This document shows positions 26,778 to 35,824 of a DNA stretch of 64,000 nucleotides, in pieces. The position numbers were made by a program, and so were the translations under genes. The stretch spans positions 186,001-250,000 of the forward strand of contig JAVJSU010000102.1 in NCBI GenBank assembly GCA_040219275.1. Direction: 5' to 3'. Origin of the DNA: JAVJSU01 sp040219275 (GTDB lineage Bacteria > Chloroflexota > Anaerolineae > Aggregatilineales > Phototrophicaceae). The notes under the pieces are model-generated. The model did no database searches and was not told the origin of the DNA. It was given only the letters and a program-made list of their open reading frames with translations. Each line of letters opens with the position of its first letter. Within the stretch, counting starts at the first letter, position 1.

Positions 26778-28331
26778 ATGTTGGATTTTCTCGTAGGAAA
26801 TGATTTCCTTTCCGCGATTATTGCGTTTGCGGTTGTGCTCATCCCGGCTGTTATCATTCACGAATTAGGACACTTCTTAGCCGCCAAAGCCGTTGGTATC
26901 ACTGTATTAGAATTTGGTGTTGGATTTCCTCCTCGTGTAGCGAAATTGTTCTCATGGGGGGAGACAGAATTTACACTCAACCTTCTACCGCTCGGTGGCT
27001 TCGTGCGTCCGCTTGGTGAAGACTTCGTGCGTCCGTTAAGCGAACAAGAAACAGAACGCGAACGTCAGAAATTCATCGAAAGTAAGAATAAAGCGGATGT
27101 ACCGTCTGACACTGAGAAGCGCGAATCTTCTGATGAAAAACAGTATGTCAGCGAACGTGAAGAATTAGCCGCACGGGGCATCCATAAGACGATGTCCGTT
27201 AATGAGGCGAAGCCAATGGGACGTATCCTGTTTATGGCGGCGGGCGCGTTGGCTAATTTCATCTCCGCTTTTTTGATTTTCATGATCGTAGCCATGATCG
27301 GTATTCCCGAAATCGTCGGTGGACGGATTGGCATAACTCAGGTATCCGAAGACTCTTTGTTTGCTGAAGCTGGCTTGCAAAATGGTGACATTATCGAGCG
27401 TATCAATGGTGAATATTTCAGCAACGATGTCGATTTCTTCGATCAAATTCAGACACAAAATAACGAACCGATTACCCTAACGATTTATCGCCCAGCAGAA
27501 AATCTCACATATGAAAGTGAACCGTTTGTATTGGATGCGGCGAACGCAGAGAGAATTTCTAACATTGCTGAAGGCGTTATGGTCGTTGCTGTTAGTGCAG
27601 ATACTCCAGCAGAAAATGTTTTATTAGCAGGCGACATCGTCATTGCCGCGAATGGAATATCACTCAAAGATGTCGATGATCCCATCGCACAATTGCAACA
27701 ATACAGTGTCGATTTTGCCGGGGAAGATTTAATACTCACACTCTTGCGTAATAATCAGGAAATGGACGTGACGATTATCCCGCAGGAAGATCCGCCACCC
27801 GGTGTTGGGCGTATTGGCGTAAGCATCCGCAGTGGATTTGTTAGTGGTGGTGACGAACTCGTCTATATAGAAACATCGCCGCAAGTCACCAGCGTTCCAC
27901 AATCTGTATCTAATTCATTTGAATATGGGGTTGATCGTACCGTCATGATATTTGAACTCATCGCTGAGTTCCCCGCACGCTTGCTACAAGGCGCTACTGA
28001 ACCGGAAGAGCGGCGTGTTGTTAGCATCGTGGGAGTGAGCCAACTCGGTGGTGCGTTCTTACAAGATAGCATCGAAGAAGACCAACCCATTGTTTTTCTT
28101 GAGTACATCGCGTTGATTAGCATTGCTCTTGGGTTTACTAATCTTCTACCGTTACCTGCATTAGACGGCGGACGCATCCTGTTCGTAATTATCGAGATGA
28201 TCCGGGGAGAACCAATTTCACCTGAGCGAGAAGGGGTAATCCATTTTGTCGGTTTGATATTTTTGCTATCAGTTGGGGTTATTTTCATCTTTAATGACCT
28301 AATCAACCCGGTAACCAATCTTTTGCCCTAG
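26778..28331 (+). CDS. rseP: RseP-type site-2 zinc metalloprotease with PDZ domains
   Basis: An intramembrane M50 protease that cleaves anti-sigma factors and leftover signal peptides. HELGHFLAAK (His28, Glu29, His32) is in the first helix, and the third zinc ligand lies in LPLPALDGGRILF near the C-terminus. Two PDZ-like domains fall around residues 190-265 and 270-350 (GLQNGDIIERINGE; LLAGDIVIAANG). Between the first helix pair and the second there is an extra charged stretch of about 55 residues rich in Glu, Lys and Arg (EQETERERQKF onward), not usual for the family. 517 residues, longer than most RseP. It is followed 17 bases later by the HEAT-repeat gene. Confidence 0.92.
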   Translation: MLDFLVGNDFLSAIIAFAVVLIPAVIIHELGHFLAAKAVGITVLEFGVGFPPRVAKLFSWGETEFTLNLLPLGGFVRPLGEDFVRPLSEQETERERQKFIESKNKADVPSDTEKRESSDEKQYVSEREELAARGIHKTMSVNEAKPMGRILFMAAGALANFISAFLIFMIVAMIGIPEIVGGRIGITQVSEDSLFAEAGLQNGDIIERINGEYFSNDVDFFDQIQTQNNEPITLTIYRPAENLTYESEPFVLDAANAERISNIAEGVMVVAVSADTPAENVLLAGDIVIAANGISLKDVDDPIAQLQQYSVDFAGEDLILTLLRNNQEMDVTIIPQEDPPPGVGRIGVSIRSGFVSGGDELVYIETSPQVTSVPQSVSNSFEYGVDRTVMIFELIAEFPARLLQGATEPEERRVVSIVGVSQLGGAFLQDSIEEDQPIVFLEYIALISIALGFTNLLPLPALDGGRILFVIIEMIRGEPISPEREGVIHFVGLIFLLSVGVIFIFNDLINPVTNLLP

Positions 28332-28348
28332 GCGAGGAGTTGTAACAT

Positions 28349-29419
28349 ATGACAAATTTTGATGATTTTGATGAATTCGACGAACTAGTGGAAGAACTAG
28401 ACGAAGAGTTCAAAATTGAAGATGATGAAACATCAATCGTGCGACAGGAGAAACCCTCTTTGCAGGATACGATTGCATCATTAAAAACAACCACAGAAAA
28501 GCGGGTGGATAAAACCGTCCTTTATGGACTTTCAGGCGTGAGCACATCTGATGTAGCGACACAGGTACAACCCATTTGGAACGGTCTAGCTACAGGAATT
28601 CGTCGGAAAATTTTACGCGAGATGGTTGATCTCGTCGAAACAGATTTCGAAATAGATTATCGTAGCTTCGCGCTTTTTGCATTAGCCGACGGTGATCCCC
28701 GTGTTCGCACTTCAGCGATTGAAGCACTGTGGGAAGATGAGAGCTTAGAATTAATGTCACTGCTCATCGGTATCGCACAGAAGGACGCTGTACCCGAAGT
28801 TCGTGCCGCCGCACTGAGCGCACTAGGGCGTTTCATTTTGCTTGGTGAACTTGGCGATTTGCCCGATGATGAAACGTCACGGGCGGAAGACGCGGTCATC
28901 GCAATTCTCAACAATGATTCTAACGATGTGAGCGTACGCCGACGCGCATTAGAAGCCATCTCAAATTGCACACATAAGATTGTCCCGCAAGCGATCCAAG
29001 AGGCTTACACGAGCGAAGATCATGACATGCGCGTTAGCGCGATTTTTGCAATGGGGCGCTCTGCTGATGAACGTTGGGAAGATACCATTCTTGATGAACT
29101 GGACTCAGATGATCCTGAAATGCGGTATGAAGCGGTGAGAGCTAGTGGGGAGTTATCCTTAGTCGAAGCGGTTCCTAAAATTGCCAGATTACTCGTCGCT
29201 GACGATGATCGGGAAATCCGCGAAGTTGCTATCTGGTCACTCGGCGAAACGGGCGGTAAAGAAGCCATGCGTATTCTGGAATTACTGGCGGAAACCGCCG
29301 AAGATGAAGAGGATGATGTGTTACTTGAAGCGATAGAAGATGCGATCAGTAACGCGACGCTAATGAGTGGTGATCTATTTTCCATCTCGTTAGATGGTTT
29401 TGACGATTACGACGACTAG
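28349..29419 (+). CDS. HEAT-repeat protein with acidic N-terminus
   Basis: The first 30 residues are almost all Asp, Glu and Phe (FDDFDEFDELVEELDEEF). From about residue 85 come alternating helix pairs with HEAT/PBS-lyase-type patterns, for example DGDPRVRTSAIEALWED, VPEVRAAALSALGRF, DHDMRVSAIFAMGRS and DREIREVAIWSLGETGG. HEAT proteins are scaffolds for protein binding. There is no signal peptide or helix to cross the membrane, so it is cytoplasmic. A purine-rich GCGAGGAG ribosome site lies upstream and it is co-transcribed with rseP, which suggests a partner at the cytoplasmic face, but its job is unknown. Confidence 0.85.
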   Translation: MTNFDDFDEFDELVEELDEEFKIEDDETSIVRQEKPSLQDTIASLKTTTEKRVDKTVLYGLSGVSTSDVATQVQPIWNGLATGIRRKILREMVDLVETDFEIDYRSFALFALADGDPRVRTSAIEALWEDESLELMSLLIGIAQKDAVPEVRAAALSALGRFILLGELGDLPDDETSRAEDAVIAILNNDSNDVSVRRRALEAISNCTHKIVPQAIQEAYTSEDHDMRVSAIFAMGRSADERWEDTILDELDSDDPEMRYEAVRASGELSLVEAVPKIARLLVADDDREIREVAIWSLGETGGKEAMRILELLAETAEDEEDDVLLEAIEDAISNATLMSGDLFSISLDGFDDYDD

Positions 29420-29438
29420 CGCAAGACCGTAGAAAAAG

Positions 29439-29476
29439 ATGGCAGGCATAGACAATAACCCAACTATGCCTGCCAT
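29439..29476. terminator. Bidirectional terminator between HEAT and SCP2 genes
   Basis: A 13-bp perfect stem (ATGGCAGGCATAG and its complement) with a 12-base loop. An A run lies before the left arm, giving a T run on the minus strand, so it mainly serves the SCP2 gene; readthrough in plus is also likely reduced. Confidence 0.75.
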
Positions 29477-29480
29477 TGCT

Positions 29481-29804
29481 TTAGCTATTCTTGAACATAC
29501 CTTGCATTTTCATTGCCATGCTCATGTCGCCCTGAATTTTGATCTTGCCACTCATGAAGGCTTGCATCGGATTGAGTTTTCCAGTGGCTACAGCGTAGTA
29601 ATCTTCTGCGGAGGCTTTAAGTGTCATATTGGGGTCAGTCGCCACACCGTCAACCTTTGTAATCGTGCCGTCATCAATGGTTAAATAAAATTGACCGCCC
29701 TCATCGCCGCTTAAATCAAATTGAAGGGTTGCGTTTACACCTTGAGCCTTGCTTGCATCAAACCCTGCAACCATCATGTCTGCAATTTCTGCACTTGTAG
29801 GCAT
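29481..29804 (-). CDS. SCP2 sterol-carrier-domain protein
   Basis: The 107 residues form one SCP2 domain: a GVNATLQFDLSG strand, FYLTIDDGTITKVDG, DPNMTLKASAEDYYAVATGKLNPMQAFMSGKIKIQGDMS spread over strand-helix blocks, and a terminal MQGMF helix. Such proteins bind lipids or acyl-CoA in a hydrophobic tunnel. It is monocistronic, with its own terminator. The ligand is unknown; given the isoprenoid and lipid genes in the region, an isoprenoid or fatty acyl lipid is possible but unproven. Confidence 0.9.
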   Translation of the reverse strand: MPTSAEIADMMVAGFDASKAQGVNATLQFDLSGDEGGQFYLTIDDGTITKVDGVATDPNMTLKASAEDYYAVATGKLNPMQAFMSGKIKIQGDMSMAMKMQGMFKNS

Positions 29805-29905
29805 TCTTATCTCCTATATATATAATCTATTGGCTATTTTAAACCATCTGAAGATAGTATAACGGTAAAATAACTTACTCCCAAGCCTATCTGGAGAATA
29901 ATTCG

Positions 29906-31159
29906 ATGAGATTATGGGTTTCTATTTCAAGGGCAATTTTACTTAGTACCGTGATTTTAGTTTTCTCTATAACAATAAAAAGCCAGTCAAATTCACTCAT
30001 AGATGTCCCGGGGCAGGTTGCATTTATAGGGTTGGACTACAATATTTATTCACTTCAAGTACAGGATAGCGAAGCTGTTGCATTGACGACGGATGGGAGT
30101 CCGTTGCGCCGTCGCTATGAATGGCCAACATGGTCACATTCTGGTCAACTCGCTTATTTTTGTTGTAACGGACAAGCAAGCATTGATGTGTTCATTTCGG
30201 ATGATGGAAGTACACAGGGCGAGAGCGTGTACACTGGACAAGGAGAAGCCTTTACTTATGCGAGTTGGTCGCCGAGTGTGTGTAGCACAGGCGATGAACC
30301 GTGTTATGATCTTGGCGTATTGATAAGCAATCTTGTAAACGGTCAGTTTGACGTGCGTCTATTGAACGCTGATAACGCCTCTACCACGCTGATTGGCTCA
30401 GGCGCGCCATTCTACTTTAGCTGGAGTCCCGATGGACAACGACTGCTGACGTATCGTAATGAGACCTCACTGGATATTTATCAGGTCGCCGAAGGCAACC
30501 TATCCCCCATTGAATTACAACCAGGGACATTCCCCGCGCCTGCATGGTCACCCGTTGATGATCGTTTGCTGGTTGGCACGGTTTCAGCCGATGGGCAATC
30601 TACTGACCTCGTGGTAATTTCTGATGGTGAAACCCAAACACTCGCAGAAAACCTGAACGGTCAGGTGGTTTTTAATTGGTCGCCGGATGGAAATTATGTT
30701 GCTTATAGCACGTTGTTTCAGAATCAAGTTGACCTCTTATATGTGGTTGATGCGATCAGCGGGGAAGTTGTAGCACAGACGAACTTTGATAGCACCTTTG
30801 CGTTTTTCTGGTCGCCAGATAGTAGCAAACTTGCTTATTTGACATCTGGCGTGCCGCAGGGATCATTCAGCGCAAAGCAACAAGCAAGTGGCATCGCATG
30901 GGGTATTTTGGATGTCACAACGGATACCACATGGCGTTACGGAAGTTTTCTGCCCACCCGTGAGATGGTCTATATGATTAGCTTTTTCAATCAATTCGCG
31001 CAGAGCCATCAAATCTGGTCGCCAGATAGTTCTCACATCGTTTTTGCCGAGCAGATTTCTAATGGGCAAGCCTCGCTCAATATTCTGGATGTCACGCGTG
31101 TAAATAGCTTGCCATTGTTTATCGGTGAGGGTTATATCGGAATATGGAGTTACGAATAA
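29906..31159 (+). CDS. Secreted TolB/PD40-type beta-propeller protein
   Basis: An N-terminal signal sequence (MRLWVSISRAI, a hydrophobic stretch to about residue 25) precedes at least five WSPD-type repeats: SWSPDGQRLLTY, AWSPVDDRLLVG, NWSPDGNYVAYS, FWSPDSSKLAYL and IWSPDSSHIVFA, with more degenerate blades before them. This is the PD40/TolB propeller pattern, used for protein-protein or peptidoglycan-associated contacts outside the cell membrane. The gene overlaps the next (LysM/M23 lipoprotein) by 16 bases, so the two are co-translated and probably act together in the envelope. Confidence 0.87.
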   Translation: MRLWVSISRAILLSTVILVFSITIKSQSNSLIDVPGQVAFIGLDYNIYSLQVQDSEAVALTTDGSPLRRRYEWPTWSHSGQLAYFCCNGQASIDVFISDDGSTQGESVYTGQGEAFTYASWSPSVCSTGDEPCYDLGVLISNLVNGQFDVRLLNADNASTTLIGSGAPFYFSWSPDGQRLLTYRNETSLDIYQVAEGNLSPIELQPGTFPAPAWSPVDDRLLVGTVSADGQSTDLVVISDGETQTLAENLNGQVVFNWSPDGNYVAYSTLFQNQVDLLYVVDAISGEVVAQTNFDSTFAFFWSPDSSKLAYLTSGVPQGSFSAKQQASGIAWGILDVTTDTTWRYGSFLPTREMVYMISFFNQFAQSHQIWSPDSSHIVFAEQISNGQASLNILDVTRVNSLPLFIGEGYIGIWSYE

Positions 31160-32781
31160 TCACACTGTTAACGAAAATCAGGGCGATCATAGCGATTTTT
31201 ACGCTTATATTGTTGACAGGTTGCGCGTCATCCAATGAACCACGCGTTGTTTTCATTACGGCTACGCCTGTTCAATCAGTACAGGCAATACCAGCAACCA
31301 ATCCGCCTGTAACCACCGTTGCGATATCTCCGACGGAAGTATTGCCTCCTATTGTGCAGGATAACGCCCCTACGCCTGATTCTCCGCGATTTACAGCACA
31401 AAGTCAGGCTCAGCAAACGGATGATGAGTATGTCATTCAGGCCGGCGATACCTTGAGTGCTGTCGCGACGCGTTACGGCATCAACGTGAATATATTGCTT
31501 GAACTCAACGATATTGCTGATCCAAACACGTTGTTTGTGGGACAGGTGATTCGCTTACCCGGTATTCCAGTGGAACAAACGCCTTTAGTCAAACTCATAT
31601 CCGACCATCGTTTTGTGCGGGGACCCGGAAGCAATAATTTTGATATTGACGCATTTATTCAACAACAAGCTGGCTATATTCGCGTCGCATCGGATGAAGT
31701 CATTACGCGTCTCGCAAATGGACAAGAACGGCGTGAAGTTTTGGGTGCAGGTGAAATTATCCAACGTATTTCGCTTGAATTTAGTGTTGATCCGCGTCTA
31801 CTCTTAGCTCTGCTGGAATATCGTGCTGGATGGTTAAGTCAATCGCAAATTGCCGGCGAACGCGTCAGTTATCCGCTAATTTCTGAACTAGCCTCTGGCG
31901 CAATTGATCGCTCAGGATTGTATAAACAGCTTGCATGGGCATCAAATATCCTCAATTACGGCTATTATGGCTGGAAGTTTAATGGCTGGACAGCACTGAC
32001 GTTCAGTGATTCGACGCGTTTGTTGTATGCTGAAGGATTGAATGCGGCTTCAGTTGGTTTACAATATTTCCTCAGCCAGAATCAAGCTGTGGTGAATTGG
32101 CGGCAAGATGTCGCTCTTACGGGGTTTTACACAACTTATGTGCGTTATTTTGGCGACCCATTTACAGGTGTGCTGGAACCACTTGTTGCGTCTTCCATTG
32201 TGCAACCATCGTTCACATTACCATTTTCGTCCGGCGAAACGTGGTTTTATACTGGCGGGGCGCATGGTGGCTGGGGTGCCGGAAGTGCTTGGTCAGCGAT
32301 TGATTTTGCACCTCCAGATGAACCACCAGACGGCATTTTTTGTTACACATCTAACTATTGGGTTACGGCAGTTTCATCTGGTATCATCACGCATAGCGAC
32401 AATGGCATGGTTATTTTAGATGTTGACGGCGATGCGGATGACACAACAGGTTGGAGTGTGATTTATCTACATCTTGCAGAAAGTGGCCGTATCGCCAGCG
32501 GAACGGTTGTTAGTGTCGGTGACCAAATTGGGCGACCATCCTGTGAGGGTGGTTTTTCCACCGCAACACATATGCACATTGCGCGACGGTATAATGGTGA
32601 ATGGATTCCGGCTGATTGTCAGATATGCCCGCCACAATTTGCCCGTCCTCAGTTTAATATGAGCGGATGGAATGTAATTGGCATATTGAATCAAGAATAT
32701 CAGGGATTTTTAGAGAACAATAATCAACGTCGAGTAGCGGAGCAGGGGAGGTTAACACCTGAAAATCGGATTTCGTGGTAA
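31144..32781 (+). CDS. LysM and M23 (LasA-like) peptidoglycan hydrolase lipoprotein
   Basis: A lipoprotein signal ends with lipobox LTGC (Cys near residue 28), followed by a proline-rich linker, one LysM domain (VIQAGDTLSAVATRYGIN, LFVGQVIRLPG; about residues 97-140) that binds peptidoglycan, a helical middle region, and a C-terminal M23 metallopeptidase. The zinc ligands appear as His374 and Asp387, spaced 13 as in LasA (M23A), with His478 in the HMHIA motif; the VIYLHL block carries the catalytic-type His. It is predicted to cut peptide cross-links in the cell wall. A 16-base overlap with the propeller gene and an 8-base gap to the SH3b gene mark an operon. Confidence 0.9.
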   Translation: MELRIITLLTKIRAIIAIFTLILLTGCASSNEPRVVFITATPVQSVQAIPATNPPVTTVAISPTEVLPPIVQDNAPTPDSPRFTAQSQAQQTDDEYVIQAGDTLSAVATRYGINVNILLELNDIADPNTLFVGQVIRLPGIPVEQTPLVKLISDHRFVRGPGSNNFDIDAFIQQQAGYIRVASDEVITRLANGQERREVLGAGEIIQRISLEFSVDPRLLLALLEYRAGWLSQSQIAGERVSYPLISELASGAIDRSGLYKQLAWASNILNYGYYGWKFNGWTALTFSDSTRLLYAEGLNAASVGLQYFLSQNQAVVNWRQDVALTGFYTTYVRYFGDPFTGVLEPLVASSIVQPSFTLPFSSGETWFYTGGAHGGWGAGSAWSAIDFAPPDEPPDGIFCYTSNYWVTAVSSGIITHSDNGMVILDVDGDADDTTGWSVIYLHLAESGRIASGTVVSVGDQIGRPSCEGGFSTATHMHIARRYNGEWIPADCQICPPQFARPQFNMSGWNVIGILNQEYQGFLENNNQRRVAEQGRLTPENRISW

Positions 32782-32788
32782 TACAAAA

Positions 32789-33646
32789 ATGCGTGCATTC
32801 AACATAACTGTCGCAAGCAGTTTTAGCATACTGAGTATTTGCTTTATACTGGCATTCACTGTTGGTAATCAGGTTCTTGCGAATGATATGGAACCAACAC
32901 CAACGCCGGAAGTAGTTGCAATTGCCAGGGTACAGGTAAGTGAAACGCCCATTCGCGTCAACATACCCACATCAATACCAATCCCAACGAGTGGTTCTGT
33001 TTTCTCGCCTACGCCAACGTTTACTGCAACCAACGAAGGTCCGGTTCAGTTGCGGGTCATTGGGGCGGATCCAGTTAACGTGCGTTCACTGGCAGATATT
33101 GAGTCGGACATTTTGGGCACCATTCGTCCTGAAGAAACCTATTCGGTCATCGGTAAATTATTCATGTGGTATCAGATTATGTTTGATGCCTCGCCGAATG
33201 GCCGTGGATGGGTTTTTGAGGGGTTGGTTGAAGTTATTGGAGATGTTCCTGTTCCTGATTTGAGCTTAGCCACAGCAACGCCACAACTCGATGCACAGAT
33301 TGTAGCGGAAACCCAAACACAAGCAGTAATTGACACAGTTCCCGGTGGCGATTTGACCGCAACGGCGAATTCCCGCGTTATTGCGCCCCCTATAGGCAAT
33401 TCTGGAGCGGAGGCTGGTAGTGGTGACTCTGTAAATGCGAGTAATCTAATGCCCACATTTACCTATCCTCCAAACCTTGATATTCAACGACCTATCGTCA
33501 ATGAATCAAACGAGGCAACCCCGATGCCAGAAGTGTCAGGTGGATCACCTGTTTCAACATCTGACGAGATTGCCCCAATCGTTCCTATAGTGATTTTGTT
33601 CGGCTTTGGACTAGCCGGTTTACTGATTAACTCATTAAGACGTTAA
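32789..33646 (+). CDS. Extracytoplasmic SH3b-domain protein with C-terminal membrane anchor
   Basis: Signal peptide at residues 10-30 (ILSICFILAFTVGNQVLA), then a Pro/Thr linker (MEPTPTPEVV), an SH3b-like domain (about 88-150: VRVNVRSL-type start, LGTIRPEETYSVIG, RGWVFEGLVEV), a second low-complexity stretch, and a final helix PIVPIVILFGFGLAGLLINS followed by two Arg. The topology is outside with a C-terminal anchor. SH3b domains bind peptidoglycan peptides or partners. Part of the envelope operon with the propeller and M23 genes. Confidence 0.8.
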   Translation: MRAFNITVASSFSILSICFILAFTVGNQVLANDMEPTPTPEVVAIARVQVSETPIRVNIPTSIPIPTSGSVFSPTPTFTATNEGPVQLRVIGADPVNVRSLADIESDILGTIRPEETYSVIGKLFMWYQIMFDASPNGRGWVFEGLVEVIGDVPVPDLSLATATPQLDAQIVAETQTQAVIDTVPGGDLTATANSRVIAPPIGNSGAEAGSGDSVNASNLMPTFTYPPNLDIQRPIVNESNEATPMPEVSGGSPVSTSDEIAPIVPIVILFGFGLAGLLINSLRR

Positions 33647-33658
33647 TACAGACCTGAT

Positions 33659-34105
33659 TTAGTAACTACCGCAAGACCCACAGCCGCTAGCGTCTTCAAA
33701 AGTACCGGCTTCTTGTTCTTGCTTGGATTTGAATGATTTACCACAACCACAACCACCTGCTGAATTAGGGTTGTCGATACGGAAACCGCCACCCACAAGG
33801 CTATCAACAAAATCAATTGTTGCGCCTTCAAGGTACATCAGGCTGGTTGGGTCAACAATCAAACGAGCACCATCCACCGAAACAACACGATCAAATTCCT
33901 GTGGTTCCGCTTCAAATGCCATTCCGTACTGCATACCGGAGCATCCGCCACCCGTAACGAAAACGCGTAACGCATGGTTAGGAATTTCACGTTGTTCTAG
34001 CAACATCTTAATGGTGTTTACTGCGCCCTGTGTAACGAACAGGATCGGAGTTTCTTCTTGTATTTCTTTGATATTGATTTTTTCTGGTTCGAGCACAGCC
34101 ATCAT
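33659..34105 (-). CDS. erpA: A-type iron-sulfur carrier (ErpA/IscA family)
   Basis: Carries Fe-S clusters to target enzymes. The three conserved cysteines are Cys55 in GGGCSGMQYG and Cys119/Cys121 in GGCGCGKSF. The 148 residues include about 25 extra at each end: an acidic N-terminal lead and a C-terminal tail with Cys142 and Cys145 (GCGSCGSY), unusual for the family and perhaps a second metal site. It is convergent with the SH3b gene and lies 82 bases downstream of the SufR-like regulator on the same strand. Its role in the isoprenoid route cannot be claimed here, since the mevalonate route does not need Fe-S enzymes. Confidence 0.92.
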   Translation of the reverse strand: MMAVLEPEKINIKEIQEETPILFVTQGAVNTIKMLLEQREIPNHALRVFVTGGGCSGMQYGMAFEAEPQEFDRVVSVDGARLIVDPTSLMYLEGATIDFVDSLVGGGFRIDNPNSAGGCGCGKSFKSKQEQEAGTFEDASGCGSCGSY

Positions 34106-34187
34106 AGTTTTCCTTTACTCAAGCAACTGATAAAATTGTAACATGCGTATTGATAATGGTCAATTTAAAAGATGAAAGTCATCATAA

Positions 34188-34823
34188 TTATGATGTAACC
34201 GCAGGAATGAGGTATGCACAGGTCATATCTCCGTCAGACACGCGTGATAATAGGCGGGGAACAAACCCCAACATAGATGAAATTAATCGCATATCCATTT
34301 CACATAACCTATTATTTGCTTGCGCGATTTCATGATATGGGCAATTATGAGTGCTCAGAATGTATCCTTGATCTGATTTTTCCCACGTCGCGTTGTAGCC
34401 ATGCTGATTCAAATAGTTGACAACTTTATCGAGGCGTTCATCAAATGGGCAATCCGTTATGTTTGCCTCTTGCGCCATATCATCCGCAACCCCTTCAAGG
34501 ATGACGTTTACGCCTTCATGGGGCAGGTGGGCAGAAAGTTGTTCTAATAGCCCTTGTGCAAGACGCTGATAATTGTTTGGAAAATGCTCCTGTGCGTTTT
34601 CAGTCAACTCATATACATGTTGGGGTCTACCGGGTGAGCTACGATGAAGTAATTTGGGCAGTGTAATTAGATCAGATTTTTGTAAAATATTGAGGTGATG
34701 CCTAACCGTTACCGCGGTGATATTGTCACCACGACGTTGACGAAGTTCATCAACAATTTCATCAACCGTTGCCTGAGTTGTTTCTCTTAGAATCTCTAGG
34801 ATATGTTGCCGTGTTTCTTGCAT
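34188..34823 (-). CDS. sufR: SufR-like Fe-S-responsive transcriptional repressor
   Basis: The N-terminal winged helix (residues 1-75) has TVDEIVDELRQRRGDNITAVTVRHHLNILQK spread over helices and a PGRPQHVYELT wing. The C-terminal ligand domain has Cys161 (HNCPYHE), Cys174 (LCEMD) and Cys202 (MTCAYLIP); the spacing of 13 and 28 equals that of Synechocystis SufR (164, 177, 205), whose cysteines bind a 4Fe-4S cluster. It lies upstream of the A-type carrier gene on the same strand, which supports a role in Fe-S homeostasis. The assignment rests on these spacings and the winged helix. Confidence 0.85.
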   Translation of the reverse strand: MQETRQHILEILRETTQATVDEIVDELRQRRGDNITAVTVRHHLNILQKSDLITLPKLLHRSSPGRPQHVYELTENAQEHFPNNYQRLAQGLLEQLSAHLPHEGVNVILEGVADDMAQEANITDCPFDERLDKVVNYLNQHGYNATWEKSDQGYILSTHNCPYHEIAQANNRLCEMDMRLISSMLGFVPRLLSRVSDGDMTCAYLIPAVTS

Positions 34824-34865
34824 AATTTGACTTTAGAAATAATTTGTAAGATGAAGATCATAAAA

Positions 34866-34895
34866 AGTCTATCACCTTTATCTTTTACTTGTCAA
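34866..34895 (-). promoter_or_regulatory. Possible promoter for the sufR-erpA unit
   Basis: On the minus strand TTGACA (34895 to 34890) and TAGACT (34871 to 34866) are 18 apart. A palindrome GTCAAATGAC at 34891-34900 overlaps the -35, a possible operator for SufR itself. Confidence 0.45.
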
Positions 34896-34975
34896 ATGAC
34901 TTTTGCCTCTAGTCACCACGCGAGAGGCAAGGTAGATTAAACTTAGCCTTCTTCACAGTTAAAGGAAAGACAACA

Positions 34976-35815
34976 TTGTCAAAAGATCGTGTTGCATTTC
35001 AGGGTATTTCCGGCGCGTATTCTGAACAAGCTATCCGCCAGCATTTTGGTGATGCGCTAGATGTTTTCCCATGCCCAACATTGGGTGACCTTTTTGGTGC
35101 GCTCCAAAATCGTGATGTGACATATGGAATGCTTCCAGTAGAAAATGCGCTTGCCGGCGCGGTAAGTCAGGCGTATGAACTCCTGATGGATTACGATTTC
35201 CGTATTCAGGCAGAAGTGATTTTGCATGTTCATCACTCACTATTGGCGAATAAGGGGGTGTCAATAAAAAACCTCAAATTTGTGCGGTCCCATCCACAAG
35301 CCTTAGCCCAATGTGAGCAATTTTTGAAACGCAACAAGATTGAAGCCGTTCCAGCATATGATACGGCAGGATCAGCGCGTAATTTGGCGCAAAATCCAGA
35401 AGAATTTACCGGCGCGATTGCAAGTAGACTAGCGGGTGAATTATATGATCTCGATATTCTAGAAACCGAGATCGAAGATGTCCCGTTTAATTACACTCGA
35501 TTCTTGTTATTAGGGCGCGATGACCCAGAACCCGGTGAATACAACAAAACATCGCTCGTCTTTGCAACGCGCAACACACCATCTGCGTTATATGATTGTC
35601 TTGGAGAGTTCGCACGCCTTGGCATTAACCTCACCAAGATTGAATCGCGTCCGCGGCGTAATCGCCCGTGGGAGCCTGTTTTTTATCTTGATTTTGAAGG
35701 TCATTGGCAAGAACCGAACTGTCAGGAAGCATTGGCGCGGTTGTTGCAACGTGCATCGTTTGTCAAAATGTTGGGGTCATATCCCGCAGTAAAATCACAA
35801 ACAGTCGGCATTTAA
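34976..35815 (+). CDS. pheA: Prephenate dehydratase
   Basis: Converts prephenate to phenylpyruvate in phenylalanine synthesis. The TTG start (34976) is chosen because AAAGGAAAG lies 7 bases upstream and because the protein begins with the family's first block (VAFQGISGAYSEQAI). There are a catalytic PDT domain (YGMLPVENALAGAV, then DTAGSARNLA and AIASRLAGELY, about to residue 190) and a C-terminal ACT domain that binds phenylalanine (KTSLVFATRN, LGINLTKIESRPRR with the ESRP motif). The 279-residue length is typical of the monofunctional form. It lies 9 bases before asd, so the two form an operon. Confidence 0.95.
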   Translation: MSKDRVAFQGISGAYSEQAIRQHFGDALDVFPCPTLGDLFGALQNRDVTYGMLPVENALAGAVSQAYELLMDYDFRIQAEVILHVHHSLLANKGVSIKNLKFVRSHPQALAQCEQFLKRNKIEAVPAYDTAGSARNLAQNPEEFTGAIASRLAGELYDLDILETEIEDVPFNYTRFLLLGRDDPEPGEYNKTSLVFATRNTPSALYDCLGEFARLGINLTKIESRPRRNRPWEPVFYLDFEGHWQEPNCQEALARLLQRASFVKMLGSYPAVKSQTVGI

Positions 35816-35824
35816 GGAGCTAGC

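Noticed and set aside
32221..32580. M23 peptidase thought to lack its first zinc His
   Set aside because: His374 lies 13 residues before Asp387, the spacing of LasA-type M23A enzymes, so the site is complete.
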